A stretch of 64,000 bases of DNA from Caballeronia pedi (GTDB lineage Bacteria > Pseudomonadota > Gammaproteobacteria > Burkholderiales > Burkholderiaceae). A program made the translations under genes and the position numbers. Each line of letters begins with the position of its first letter. Within the stretch, counting starts at the first letter, position 1. Where the stretch lies: positions 372,001 through 436,000 of the forward strand of contig NZ_FCOE02000001.1 of the NCBI RefSeq assembly GCF_001544915.2. Reading direction: 5' to 3'. The notes beneath the pieces are model-generated. The model was given only the letters and a program-made list of their open reading frames with translations, ran no database searches and had not been told where the DNA came from. Positions 18,364 to 27,583 of the stretch are shown here, in pieces.

Positions 18364-18727
18364 ACTTCCCCTGAAGTGCAGCAGGGCATCGCATCGTCAG
18401 GTCACGGCAAGTCCCCACCAACGGCGACTCAGGTTTCCGCGAAGCCGATGTCGCCCCGTGCGGACTCGTCTGCGTAGTCACTGCCAGCACGACCGCCATT
18501 CATACCCTTAGGATCGCAGATCAATGAGTGCACGTTGCTAAACTGCGCCCCGTCTCAATTCGGAGTATTCCGATTAGCTATTTCAATGGTTTGTTAGAAA
18601 TTCTCTTTCATCGCTTGAAGTCAAAGAGGCACAAGGCGATAAATTAGTAGCGCAAGAAAAAGCCCTCGAGAAAAGACGTTGGCTTCTCGCCTCCGCCGAT
18701 CTTAATAAAAAAGTTAGGAATACTTAT
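18364..18727. other. AT-rich leader of the second adhesin
   Basis: No gene is seen in these 364 bases. From about 18525 the base composition shifts towards A and T, as before the first adhesin. An AGGAA ribosome binding site lies just ahead of the ATG at 18728. Similarity to the leader of the first adhesin is not obvious by eye. Confidence 0.45.
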
Positions 18728-21045
18728 ATGAATGAGACTTTTTGCTGTGACTGGAATGAGGCCACGGGCACAGGAATTACGGCACCAGACAAATCGACGA
18801 GGAAATCGAGTTCGAAATCCGGGCGTTCCCGTTCCTTTCCGGCATGTGGAACACTCACCGGTCTGGCCTCTGGCATCCTTCTGATGGCTTCGGCGCCGGC
18901 CTCCGCGAGCGTAGTCTGTCTGAATGATGCAGGCGGTACGCATACCCTCTCATCGGCCGGTTCGATCGTCGTCGGCTGTTCGAGCTGGGTGACTGGCCTG
19001 AGCGGCCCCTATGCCGTTCTGGATAGTGGCAGTCCCGCCGGCCGTTCCGCCCTGGCGCTTACTTCCGGCCAGGCGACGTTTTACCTCGACAATGCGGGGT
19101 CGTTGACTAACAACCTTCTCACCTTGACTGCCTCGGGTTCCAATGTAGCCATGACCGGCCTTGCGCCCGGCAGCCTCTCTTCAACCAGCCTGGACGGAAT
19201 CAACGGATCTCAGCTCTACGCGACCGGCACGACTACTGCCGCAGCGCTCGGCACTAGCTTCAATGGGTCGACCGGCAACGTTGCAGCGCCTTCTTACGCG
19301 CTTGCGAAGGCGAATCAGATCGCTGGCACGGCCGGTGCGGCGACGGATGTCGGCGCGGGCTTCAGCAAGGTCGATGCCGCTCTCGGCGCCCTCGACATGT
19401 CGGTGGCAGGCAACACCACGTTGATCGACGACATCACGAACCAGATCAACAGCGGCACGACCGGTCTGGTTCAGCAAGATCAGACGACGAAGAACATCAC
19501 GGTGGCGAAGAACACCGACGGCACGACGGCGGACTTCGCTGGCACGGCGGGCGCACGCGTGCTCGACGGCGTGGCTAGCGGCGTGGTGAGTCCGGCGAGC
19601 AGGCAGGCAGTGAATGGCTCGCAGCTGTACGCGCTGGCTGACTCTACGGCATTCGCAATGGGAGGCGACTCGGCGGTGAACCCGGACGGCTCGATCACGG
19701 CGCCGACGTACGTCATTCACAACGCGGACGGCTCGACCTCGCCGGTGAACAACGTCGGCGACGCGATTTCGAACATCGACGGCCGCACCACGCAGAATTC
19801 GAGCGACATCGCCAATCTGGACCAGCAGATCAATAACGGCGGAATCGGTCTGGTGCGGCAAGACTCGGTTTCGCGCAATATCAGCGTGGGAGCGAACACT
19901 GACGGGAGCTTCGTCAACTTTGCCGGTCTCGCGGGTGCGCGCGTTCTGGAAGGCGTGGCCAACGGCGCGGTGACGAGCACGAGTCAGCAGGCGGTCAACG
20001 GCTCACAACTGCATGCGCTTTCCAGTTCGACGGCTTCCTCGCTCGGCGGCGGCTCGACAGTGAACAGCGATGGCTCCATCACGCAGCCGGCCTCAGCGTG
20101 AATGATCAGATCGTGAACACCGTTGGTGACGCGGTTTCCAACCTCGATACCCGTGTGACGCAAAACACGAATGCAATCTCGAATCTCAACTCGAATGTCG
20201 CGCAGAACACGGCCGATATCGCGAACCTGACGACTGACGTCGCCAACCACTCGACGCAGATTCAGAAGAACGCATCGGATATTGCTGACATCAACAATCA
20301 GATCAACAGTGGCTCGATCGGTCTGGTGCAGCAGGATCAGACGACGCGCACGGTCACTGTCGCGAAGAACGCAGACGGAACGGTGGTCGACATGACGGGC
20401 ACGCAAGGGGCGCGAAAGGTGACGGGCGTGGCGGCAGGTACGCTGAGCGCGGACAGCACGGATGCCGTGAACGGCTCACAGTTGTACGCGACGGATCAGG
20501 AAGTCTCGTTGCTCAGGCAGCGCGTCGTGAACATACAGAGCACCGGCGACGAACTGATGGCGTCGCAAGCTCACGACGCACCGGCCATCGCGTCCGGCGA
20601 CCATTCGACCGCGATCGGCAACGGCGCGGTTGCATCGGGTGCCAGCTCGGTTGCGCTTGGCGACAGTTCGGTGGCTGAGGAAAACCATACCGTTTCGATC
20701 GGCTCCGCTGGCAACGAGCGCCGCCTGACAAACGTGGCGCCTGGCATCAACGGCACCGACGCCGCCAACATGAACCAGTTGAACGCGGTTCAGAGCAGCG
20801 TAAATTCGGTGGCGCGCGGCGCGTTCGCGGGTGTCGCCGCCGCCATGTCCATGCCGAACATGACGCCGAGCCAGCCGGGCAAGACGGTGGTTGCAGCAGG
20901 CGTGGGCAACTACAAGGGCTACACGGCAGTCGGCCTCGGCGCGACGTATCGCTCGCGCGACAACAGTTGGCTCGTGAACGGCGCGGCGTCGATCACCCCG
21001 AGCGGTGACACCGGCGTGCGTGCTCAGGTCGGCTACGAGTTCTGA
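18728..21045 (+). pseudogene. Second YadA-like adhesin, broken by a one-base deletion
   Basis: Two overlapping frames (18728-20101 and 20098-21045) together encode one trimeric autotransporter of about 772 residues. The first holds a divergent signal region (about residues 1-60, ending ASAS), a short head and stalk modules; the second holds the rest of the stalk and the complete YadA anchor ending QVGYEF. Alignment to the paralogue at 16880-16925 shows 14 bases where 15 are expected: the codons for Gln-Pro-Ala-Tyr-Ser would be restored by one A between 20093 and 20094. Without it translation stops at 20101 and the product lacks its anchor. It could be a true recent pseudogene, a phase-variable allele or a sequencing error. 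Confidence 0.85.
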
Positions 21046-21165
21046 GTACGTGGCTTCGTAAGCGAGACGAATCTGGCGGCGCGGTCTGGCCGCCAGAAAA
21101 AATGTAAGCAGCACGCAGGGCGACTGTCCATCGTGGATAGCCGCACTCTTTCATGGGTGCGGCCA

Positions 21166-21182
21166 TTTAAGTGAGCTTTAAG
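21166..21182 (+). promoter_or_regulatory. PmrA-type direct repeat before the DegP-type protease
   Basis: TTTAAG (21166-21171), five bases (TGAGC) and TTTAAG (21177-21182) form the same direct repeat as at 10213-10229. It lies 72 bases before the protease ATG, at a distance that leaves room for a promoter. Binding by the response regulator encoded at 10294 is an inference. Confidence 0.6.
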
Positions 21183-21254
21183 CGGCGCCCCGTAAAGTCC
21201 TTTCATCGATAAAGCGCGCTCCTCAAGAGCGCATCCCCTCGTCAGGAGCACACG

Positions 21255-22763
21255 ATGAAAGCGAAGATCCTCACCCGCAGCGCCGTCGCAGTGGCTGTTG
21301 CAGTTGCCTTGTCGGCGGGCTACGTGGCCGGGCACAACAATGTCCCGGCGCCGCAGGTCATCGCGCCCGCGTCCGCGGCGGCGTTGATGCCCGCCGAAGC
21401 CGCGGCAAAAACCGGCATTCCCGATTTCTCCGGTCTCGTCGAAACCTATGGTCCGGCCGTTGTGAACATCAGCGCGAAGCACGTCGTCAAGGAGACGTCG
21501 AATCGCCGTGGCGCGACCCAGGTGCCGATGGACCCCGACGATCCCTTATATCAGTTCTTCAAGCGCTTCGGCGGCATGCCCGGCTTCGGCGGCGGCGGCA
21601 ATGGCGGCCCGGGCGCCGACCGGCCGAGCGAAGGCCTTGGTTCGGGCTTCATCGTCAGCAGCGATGGTTACGTGCTCACCAACGCGCACGTCGTGGACAA
21701 CGCCAATGTCGTCACCGTGAAGCTCACGGACAAGCGTGAATATCGCGCGAAGGTCATCGGCGCGGACAAGCAATCGGACGTCGCCGTGCTCAAGATCGAC
21801 GCGAAGAACCTGCCGACCGTGAAGATCGGCGATCCCAACGGCAGCAAGGTCGGTCAATGGGTCGTCGCGATCGGCTCGCCATACGGTTTCGACAACACGG
21901 TGACCTCGGGCATCATCAGCGCGAAGTCGCGCGCGCTGCCGAACGAAAACTACACGCCGTTCATTCAGACCGACGTGCCGGTGAATCCGGGCAACTCGGG
22001 CGGCCCGCTCTTCAATCTGCAAGGCGAAGTGATCGGCATCAACTCGATGATCTATTCGCAGACGGGCGGCTTTCAGGGGCTTTCGTTCGCTATCCCGATC
22101 AATGAAGCGATCAAGGTCAAGGACGCCATCATCAAGACGGGTCACGTGGATCGCGGCCGTCTCGGCGTGACGGTGCAGGGCATGAACCAGACGCTCGCCA
22201 ACTCGTTCGGCATGAAGTCGCCGCAGGGCGCGCTCGTGAGTTCGATCGAGCCGGGCGGTCCCGCCGCGAAGGCGGGCCTCCAGCCGGGCGACGTCATCAC
22301 GGCGCTGAACGGCGCGCCGGTGACGGATTCGACCTCGCTGCCGTCGCAGGTCGCGGGTCTGTCGCCGGGCAGCTCGGCGAAGGTGACGGTGTGGCGCGAC
22401 AAGGGTTCGAAGGATCTCAGCGTGACCATCGGCGCGCTGAAGGACGCGAAGACCGCGAGCGCGAACCCGAACGGCGACGACAACGCATCGGCGCAAGATG
22501 CGCGTCTCGGCGTCGCGGTACGTCCGCTCTCGCCGGAAGAGAAGCAGAACGATTCGCTCTCGCGCGGTCTGCTCGTGCAGCAGTCGAACGGCGCGGCGGC
22601 GAGCGCGGGCATCCAGCCGGGCGATGTGATTCTCGCTGTGAACGGCCAGCCGGTGACGTCGGTGCAGCAGTTGAAGTCGATGGTCCAGCGCGCCGGCGAC
22701 AGCATCGCGCTCCTGATCCAGCGCGACGACGCGCAGATCTTCGTGCCAGTCGATCTCGGCTGA
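21255..22763 (+). CDS. degP: Periplasmic serine protease/chaperone, DegP/MucD type
   Basis: A 502-residue Do-family (HtrA) envelope protease that degrades or refolds damaged periplasmic proteins. After a signal sequence (about 1-26) comes a trypsin-like domain with the triad His145 (TNAHVVDNA), Asp175 (KQSDVAVLK) and Ser248 (NPGNSGGPLF). Two PDZ domains follow (about 290-380 and 410-500). A Gly/Pro-rich loop at 106-122 is the usual LA loop region. The ATG has a GGAG ribosome binding site. DegP, DegQ and MucD cannot be separated reliably by eye. Its promoter region carries the PmrA-type repeat, which suggests control by the nearby two-component system. Confidence 0.93.
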   Translation: MKAKILTRSAVAVAVAVALSAGYVAGHNNVPAPQVIAPASAAALMPAEAAAKTGIPDFSGLVETYGPAVVNISAKHVVKETSNRRGATQVPMDPDDPLYQFFKRFGGMPGFGGGGNGGPGADRPSEGLGSGFIVSSDGYVLTNAHVVDNANVVTVKLTDKREYRAKVIGADKQSDVAVLKIDAKNLPTVKIGDPNGSKVGQWVVAIGSPYGFDNTVTSGIISAKSRALPNENYTPFIQTDVPVNPGNSGGPLFNLQGEVIGINSMIYSQTGGFQGLSFAIPINEAIKVKDAIIKTGHVDRGRLGVTVQGMNQTLANSFGMKSPQGALVSSIEPGGPAAKAGLQPGDVITALNGAPVTDSTSLPSQVAGLSPGSSAKVTVWRDKGSKDLSVTIGALKDAKTASANPNGDDNASAQDARLGVAVRPLSPEEKQNDSLSRGLLVQQSNGAAASAGIQPGDVILAVNGQPVTSVQQLKSMVQRAGDSIALLIQRDDAQIFVPVDLG

Positions 22764-22901
22764 CGCGCGCGCCGGCCCGCGCGATGCGGGCACGAACCAT
22801 GCTCTACGGTTCGCTGGTGCCCCATCGCGTGAAGCCGACGCATCGGGCGTGACGCCGCCGGCGCTTTCCGGCCGGGCGGCATCGGACAAAGGAGCGGAAA
22901 C

Positions 22902-23384
22902 ATGACGAGCAGAACCACGGGCAAGCTGGCGAGCGCACTTCTCGTTGCGGCGCTGAGCGCGGGCATGGCGGGCGGCGCCTGGGCGCAAGCCTCGGGCGGC
23001 ACGACCGGCGATATGTCGAGCGCCGGCAACACCAACGGCGGCGGCCTGCCGCAGATCCAGCAGCAGGGCGACGTCTCCTGGACCTCGGGCGGCGTGGGAC
23101 TCGACGAATCGCGCGCTTTGTTGCGCGAACAGGCGCACTGGCCGCTGTCGCTGCGCTTCACGGGGCCGACCGCGGATTACCTCTCGGGCGTGCACGTGCG
23201 CATCGTCGACGGCAAGGGCGGCGAGGCGCTGTCCGCCGAGTCGATGGGACCGTACATGCTCGTCAAGCTGCCGCCGGGCAGCTACACCGTCTATGCGAAG
23301 TACAAGGATCAGGAAAAGAAACAGGCGGTGAGCGTCGCGGGTCCGGGCAAGGCCAAGGCGGCGTTCCACTGGAACATTCAGTAG
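22902..23384 (+). CDS. Exported carboxypeptidase-regulatory-like domain protein
   Basis: A 160-residue protein of unknown specific function. It has a clear Sec signal peptide (about 1-29, ending AWAQA), a Gly/Ser-rich stretch, and a C-terminal half with a beta-sandwich pattern (VHVRIVDGKGGEALSAE, LVKLPPGSYTVYAKYKDQEKKQAV) typical of carboxypeptidase regulatory-like folds. A GGAGCGG ribosome binding site precedes the ATG. It follows the protease by about 140 bases on the same strand, is likely periplasmic, and may be co-expressed with it. A good terminator follows. Confidence 0.75.
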   Translation: MTSRTTGKLASALLVAALSAGMAGGAWAQASGGTTGDMSSAGNTNGGGLPQIQQQGDVSWTSGGVGLDESRALLREQAHWPLSLRFTGPTADYLSGVHVRIVDGKGGEALSAESMGPYMLVKLPPGSYTVYAKYKDQEKKQAVSVAGPGKAKAAFHWNIQ

Positions 23385-23458
23385 GCGCGCGCGTCCAAGG
23401 AAGAAGCGTCCGAGGCATCGAAAGCACTCACCCAGCCATCCAAGTTTGTCTCATAATC

Positions 23459-23492
23459 AAGCCACGGGTATCTCGATGCCTCGTGGCTTTTT
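23459..23492 (+). terminator. Rho-independent terminator after the exported protein gene
   Basis: The arms AAGCCACG (23459-23466) and CGTGGCTT (23482-23489) enclose a 15-base loop and run into TTTTC. Confidence 0.75.
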
Positions 23493-23529
23493 CTATGGAT
23501 GACGGTTCGCACGCGGGAGGCGCATCAGG

Positions 23530-23907
23530 ATGGGCACGGAACTCAACGAGGGGCACGAGGCGGCGCATCGCATCGAGATCACGCCGAACGGCCGGCGCTG
23601 CCGCGTGATCCATCAGGGCGTCACTTATGCGGACACACACGCGTCCGTCACGGTCGTCGAAGCGGGCGCCGAAAAAGTGCACTACTTCCCGCGCGCCGAC
23701 GTGAACATGGCGCGTCTGGAACGTTCCATCCACACCACGCAGTGCCCGCACAAGGGCCTGGCCACGCACTATCATCTGCTGACCGAAGACGGTCCGGTCG
23801 AAAACGCCGCGTGGAGTTACGAGACGCCGCCCGACGCCGCCGCGCGGATCAAGGGCTATCTCGCGTTTCATCGGTCGCGCGTCGATCGTATCGACGAAAC
23901 TTCATAG
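23530..23907 (+). CDS. DUF427-family protein
   Basis: A 125-residue small soluble protein with the DUF427 pattern: HRIEITPNGRRCRVIHQGVTYADT, a central YFPRADVNMARLERS, then CPHKGLATHYHLLT and the closing WSYETPPDAAARIKGYLAFH. No signal peptide is seen, so it is probably cytoplasmic. The biochemical role of the family is not established. It starts 20 bases upstream of any overlap with neighbours and stands alone between two terminator-like or spacer regions. Confidence 0.88.
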   Translation: MGTELNEGHEAAHRIEITPNGRRCRVIHQGVTYADTHASVTVVEAGAEKVHYFPRADVNMARLERSIHTTQCPHKGLATHYHLLTEDGPVENAAWSYETPPDAAARIKGYLAFHRSRVDRIDETS

Positions 23908-23982
23908 GCGCGCGTCCGAACAGACACCGCCCCGCCCGCTGAGCCATAACGAACGCATGCGATCCTGGTCCCGGAGGCTCGA

Positions 23983-24783
23983 ATGGAAGTCACCGATGCA
24001 CTGTGCGTTCCGCTCGACCCGGCGCATGTCCGGGAAGCATTGGGCGATCTGGCGCTGCTGCGCGCGAGCCTCGACAACTGCGAGTCGTTCACGCGCACGC
24101 CGGGCGGCGAATATGTCCTCACGCTGATCGTGCCGCTCGGCGCGCTGCGGGCGCGTTACGAAATCCGCGCGCACGCCGCCGGGCGCACGCGTCAGGCGGC
24201 GCACGCGGAAGGCGAAGCCACCGAATCCACCGAATCCGACGATACCGCCTACGCACGCACGCTGAGCTTCAAGGCGCGCGGCGAGGGCGTCGGCTCGCTG
24301 CGCGGGCAGATCGCGGTCGCGCTGAATCCGGACGAAGATGCCGATGCGACCTGGATCGAATACACCGTCTGGGCGACCGTCTCGGGCCCGCTCGCGGGCT
24401 TGCCGTCGCGGCAGATCGAAAACGCGCTGCGCGAAGGCGCCGACGATTTCTTCGCCGAGTTCTGCGAAGTGGTGCGCGCGAAGCACGGCCTGCCGTCGAT
24501 GCGCGCGGTCGGCGAAAACACCGCGCGGCGTCATGTGTTCCTGCGGCCGGGTTCGGTGTCGGCGGCGTTCTCGCGTCGCTCGGGCGCGCTGCGCGGTCCA
24601 TCCGCCGATGCTCACGCGAGCGGCGTGCTGCGGCATCGTCTGCCTGGACACGGCTTCGCGCATCGCGAGCACGATCATTCCCACGATTCGCATCCGCTCG
24701 GCCTGCCCGTCTGGGCGTGGGCCGCGATGCTCGTCTGCGTCGCGCTCTTTGCGTACTTCGCGCAGCATATCGGCCTGCAATGA
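23983..24783 (+). CDS. CoxG-like SRPBCC-fold protein with C-terminal membrane anchor
   Basis: A 266-residue protein. The first 160 residues (VPLDPAHVREALGDLALLRASLDNCESF through PSRQIENALREGADDFFAEFCEVV) match the SRPBCC/CoxG layout, a helix-grip fold that binds hydrophobic ligands or helps cofactor assembly or membrane recruitment. A His-rich hinge (HREHDHSHDSH) leads into one transmembrane helix (about 244-262), so the domain is probably tethered to the inner membrane from the cytoplasm. No molybdo-hydroxylase genes are nearby, so a CO-dehydrogenase role is not supported. A GGAG sequence precedes the ATG. Confidence 0.7.
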   Translation: MEVTDALCVPLDPAHVREALGDLALLRASLDNCESFTRTPGGEYVLTLIVPLGALRARYEIRAHAAGRTRQAAHAEGEATESTESDDTAYARTLSFKARGEGVGSLRGQIAVALNPDEDADATWIEYTVWATVSGPLAGLPSRQIENALREGADDFFAEFCEVVRAKHGLPSMRAVGENTARRHVFLRPGSVSAAFSRRSGALRGPSADAHASGVLRHRLPGHGFAHREHDHSHDSHPLGLPVWAWAAMLVCVALFAYFAQHIGLQ

Positions 24784-24787
24784 CGCG

Positions 24788-25744
24788 TCACACGCCGCGA
24801 AACGCGCGGCGATAAGCCGACGGCGAAGTCTTCAGCGTCAGCGCGAAGTGCTGGCGCAGCGTTGCGCCGGTGCGAAAGCCGCTGTCTTCCGCGATGCGAT
24901 CGATCGGCAGATCCGTATCTTCGAGCAGGCGCTGCGCGAACGCGACGCGTTGCCCGGTCAGCCACGCGCCGACCGTCGTGCCCGTCGTTTCCCGAAAGCG
25001 CCGCGTAAAGTTGCGGCGGCTCATCGCCATGCGCGCGGCGAGTTCATCGAGTGAATGATCCGTTTGCAGATGCGCGCGCATCCAGTCGAGCAGTCCGGCG
25101 AGTTTCTCGCCGTTGGCGCGCTCCGGCAGCGGTTCGTCGATGAACTGCGCCTGCGAACCCTGCCGATGCGGCGGCACCACGAGCCGCCGCGCGACTTGGT
25201 TGGCCGCGTGCGAGCCGGCCAGCTTGCGCAGCACGTGCAGGCAGCAGTCGAGGCCTGCAGCGGTGCCGGCGGACGTCGTGAGGTTGCCGTCGTCGATATA
25301 GAGCACGTTCGGATCGAGCCGCACGCGCGGATAGCGGCGCGCGAAATCGTCGGCCCAGGCCCAGTGTGTCGTGGCCGCGCGGCCGTCGAGCAAACCCGCC
25401 GCCGCGAGCACGTACGAACCGAGACACAGCCCGACGATATGCGCGCCGCGTGCGTGCGCTGCGCGCAGGGCGTCGAGCAGGGCGGCGGGCGGTTTCTCAT
25501 CGGGATCGCGCCAGGAAGGAACGATGATCACGTCGGCGCCCGCGAGTGCGTCGAGCGAATGCCGCGCGGCGATGGTGAACCCCGCGGACGTGGCGAGTGC
25601 ATCCGCTTCGAGCGCGCAGACGCGAAAGTCGAACGACGGCACGCCGATCCCGCCGCGCTCCTCGCCGAACACGATGCACGGCACCGCGAGATGAAACGGG
25701 CTGATGCGGTCGAATGCGACGACGGCGATCGAATGGCGATGCAT
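24788..25744 (-). CDS. FtrA/GlxA-type AraC-family regulator with DJ-1/PfpI domain
   Basis: A 318-residue transcription regulator. Residues about 1-170 form a DJ-1/PfpI-like (GATase1-like) ligand domain (VAVVAFDRISPFHLAVPCIVFGEERG, HIVGLCLGSYVLAAAGLLDGR). The C-terminal 100 residues hold two AraC helix-turn-helix motifs (LDELAARMAMSRRNFTRRFRE and LPIDRIAEDSGFRTGATLRQHF). The frame is open further upstream to 25858, but the Met at 25744 fits the family N-terminus. It is divergent from the isochorismatase-family hydrolase at 25876, a common regulator-target arrangement. The inducer is unknown. Confidence 0.88.
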   Translation of the reverse strand: MHRHSIAVVAFDRISPFHLAVPCIVFGEERGGIGVPSFDFRVCALEADALATSAGFTIAARHSLDALAGADVIIVPSWRDPDEKPPAALLDALRAAHARGAHIVGLCLGSYVLAAAGLLDGRAATTHWAWADDFARRYPRVRLDPNVLYIDDGNLTTSAGTAAGLDCCLHVLRKLAGSHAANQVARRLVVPPHRQGSQAQFIDEPLPERANGEKLAGLLDWMRAHLQTDHSLDELAARMAMSRRNFTRRFRETTGTTVGAWLTGQRVAFAQRLLEDTDLPIDRIAEDSGFRTGATLRQHFALTLKTSPSAYRRAFRGV

Positions 25745-25875
25745 GGCAACGACTCCCGCGAAACGACGAATGCAGATATTTTGGCCCGATTCAGGCGAAA
25801 GTTGGCAATCGGGCCACTTCTGACCGGTGCGCGGGCGCGGCGACAATGCTTCGACCATCCACGAAGGAGTTGAAC

Positions 25876-26508
25876 ATGCCGCGCCGCGCCCTGATCGTCA
25901 TCGACGTGCAGAACGAATATGTCACCGGCAACCTGCCGATCGAATATCCCGAGGTGAACGTGTCGCTCGCCAATATCGGCCGCGCGATGGACGCCGCCGA
26001 AAGTCACGGCGTGCCGGTCGTCGTCGTGCAGAATTTCGCGCCCGCCAGCGCGCCGATCTTCGCGCGCGGTTCAGCGCTGGCGGAACTGCACGAAACCGTG
26101 GCGTCGCGGCCGCGCGCGCATTACGTCGAGAAATCGCTGCCGAGCGCCTTTGCGGGCACTGATCTCGCGGACTGGCTGACGCAGCACGACATCGACACGA
26201 TCGTGATCGCGGGCTACATGACACACAATTGCGACGATTCCACCGTCAAGCACGCGGTGCATGCCGGTTTGGCAGTCGAATTTCTCGTGGATGCGACGGG
26301 CGCCGTGCCCTATGAAAACAGCGCGGGCCGGGCGAGTGCGGAGGAGATTCACCGCGTCTTCACGGTGGTGATGCAGTCGCGCTTCGCCGCCGTGCTCGGC
26401 ACCGACGAGTGGATCGCCGCACTGCAAACGGGCGAGCCGCCCGCGCGCGACAACATCTACGCATCGAACCAGCGGGCGCGCGCCGCGAAATCAGCCGGCA
26501 ACCGGTGA
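25876..26508 (+). CDS. Isochorismatase-family cysteine hydrolase
   Basis: A 210-residue hydrolase of the nicotinamidase/isochorismatase superfamily. The catalytic triad is visible as Asp9 (IVIDVQNEY), a Lys in HYVEKSLPSAF and the nucleophilic Cys in AGYMTHNCDDST. The substrate is probably an amide or a related small molecule. The ATG at 25876 has a good AAGGAG ribosome binding site. It is divergent from the FtrA-type regulator, which probably controls it. Its 3' end overlaps the tetR gene 3' end by 18 bases in convergent orientation. Confidence 0.88.
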   Translation: MPRRALIVIDVQNEYVTGNLPIEYPEVNVSLANIGRAMDAAESHGVPVVVVQNFAPASAPIFARGSALAELHETVASRPRAHYVEKSLPSAFAGTDLADWLTQHDIDTIVIAGYMTHNCDDSTVKHAVHAGLAVEFLVDATGAVPYENSAGRASAEEIHRVFTVVMQSRFAAVLGTDEWIAALQTGEPPARDNIYASNQRARAAKSAGNR

Positions 26509-27135
26509 CAGCAACGCCGGGCTGCAACGCAGGGCGTCGAAGCACGCGTCGATGAGCGCTTCGGCGTCGCGCTCGGGATGGACGAGATCCGGCAGCATCA
26601 GCGAGTCGCGCAGGATGCCGGTGAAGAGACAGTGCAGCATGGTGGTGGCGCGCAGCGTGTCGAGCGTCGCGGGCAACTGCTTCTTTTCGACGGCGTTGCG
26701 CAGCGCGCGCTCGATGCGCTCCATGCCGTCGCGCATGTTGTTCTGATGACGTTCGCGAACCGGCCCCATCTCCTCGACGAACTCGCATTTCGTGAACAGG
26801 ATGTCGAACACGCGGCGCCGCTGCGCGTCGGTCGTGATGTTGCGCATGCACCAGATGAACAGCTCGCGCAGGCGCGCGAGCGGGTCTTCTTCCTTGCCGT
26901 CCAGGGTCGTTTCGATGAGTTCGTCGAGCGGCAGCAGGCTGCGGTCGAACATCGCGTTGAACAGATCGCCCTTGTTGGCGAAGTGCCAGTAAATCGCGCC
27001 GCGCGTCACGCCCGCAGCGTGGGCGATGTCCGCGAGCGTCGTGCGCGACACGCCTTTTTCGTAGAAGACGCGTTCGGCTGCGTCGAGCACCCGGTTGCGC
27101 GTCGCCTGCGCTTCTTCCTTGGTTCGTCTGACCAT
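26491..27135 (-). CDS. bpeR: TetR/AcrR-family efflux repressor (BpeR/TtgR type)
   Basis: A 214-residue repressor. The N-terminal helix-turn-helix is TTLADIAHAAGVTRGAIYWHFANKG-like (about residues 30-50), and the large C-terminal domain matches the AcrR/TtgR drug-binding region (FDILFTKCEFVEEM, RERHQNNMRDGMERIERAL). The open frame extends to 27312, but the Met at 27135 gives the standard MVRRTKEEAQATR start. It is divergent from the adjacent MexA/AcrA-type gene. The intergenic palindrome at 27280-27299 is its probable operator. The symbol rests on resemblance to Burkholderia BpeR and is less certain than the family. Confidence 0.85.
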   Translation of the reverse strand: MVRRTKEEAQATRNRVLDAAERVFYEKGVSRTTLADIAHAAGVTRGAIYWHFANKGDLFNAMFDRSLLPLDELIETTLDGKEEDPLARLRELFIWCMRNITTDAQRRRVFDILFTKCEFVEEMGPVRERHQNNMRDGMERIERALRNAVEKKQLPATLDTLRATTMLHCLFTGILRDSLMLPDLVHPERDAEALIDACFDALRCSPALLSPVAG

Positions 27136-27279
27136 ATCCTGCGGCCGATGGCCGTCTGCTCCCGCAACTGCAATTGAAGGACCGCGCGATGGCGGTCGTG
27201 TCGAAGATTCGTCGAACGTAATCGATTCCCCTGAGCGGTTTTTTCTCGCTTCCAATGGGGATAAACACGTACGGTTTTT

Positions 27280-27299
27280 TACATTCATCCACGAATGTA
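27280..27299. promoter_or_regulatory. AcrR-type operator palindrome in the bpeR-bpeA intergenic region
   Basis: TACATTC (27280-27286) and GAATGTA (27293-27299) are perfect 7-bp arms around six bases. This resembles the AcrR operator of enterobacteria, which contains TACATACATT and AATGTATGTA arms. It sits centrally in the 448-base region (27136-27583) that separates the repressor and efflux genes; the rest of that region holds no gene that I can see. Confidence 0.65.
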
Positions 27300-27583
27300 T
27301 ATACAATACCACCCGTTCACCAATATTTACAATTCAGCCAGCGAGCAGATTCCGATTTAAGCTTGCATTTCGATTGCCCGTTCTGGCCGTCCTCAGGCCT
27401 TGGGGCGGCGCTTTATCAAGCGCTGCGCACGGGCATGACGACCCGGCCGCTGGCCGGCGGTTGCGCTCACTGGTCTCACTGTCTTGTTTATTGGTCGGCG
27501 TCTCACGACGCTCGTGCGCGGCATTGTCCGGGGAAGGCCGCCGCGCACCCACTTCACTCTCAGTCTTAGACAGAGGTCGCTCC

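Noticed and set aside
21073..21096. Terminator after the second adhesin
   Set aside because: The 8-bp hairpin is followed by A residues on the + strand and preceded by T residues on the - strand, so it is not a terminator for either direction.
23983..24783. Carbon monoxide dehydrogenase subunit G
   Set aside because: The domain is CoxG-like, but no CO dehydrogenase or molybdenum hydroxylase genes are near; only the fold-level call is kept.
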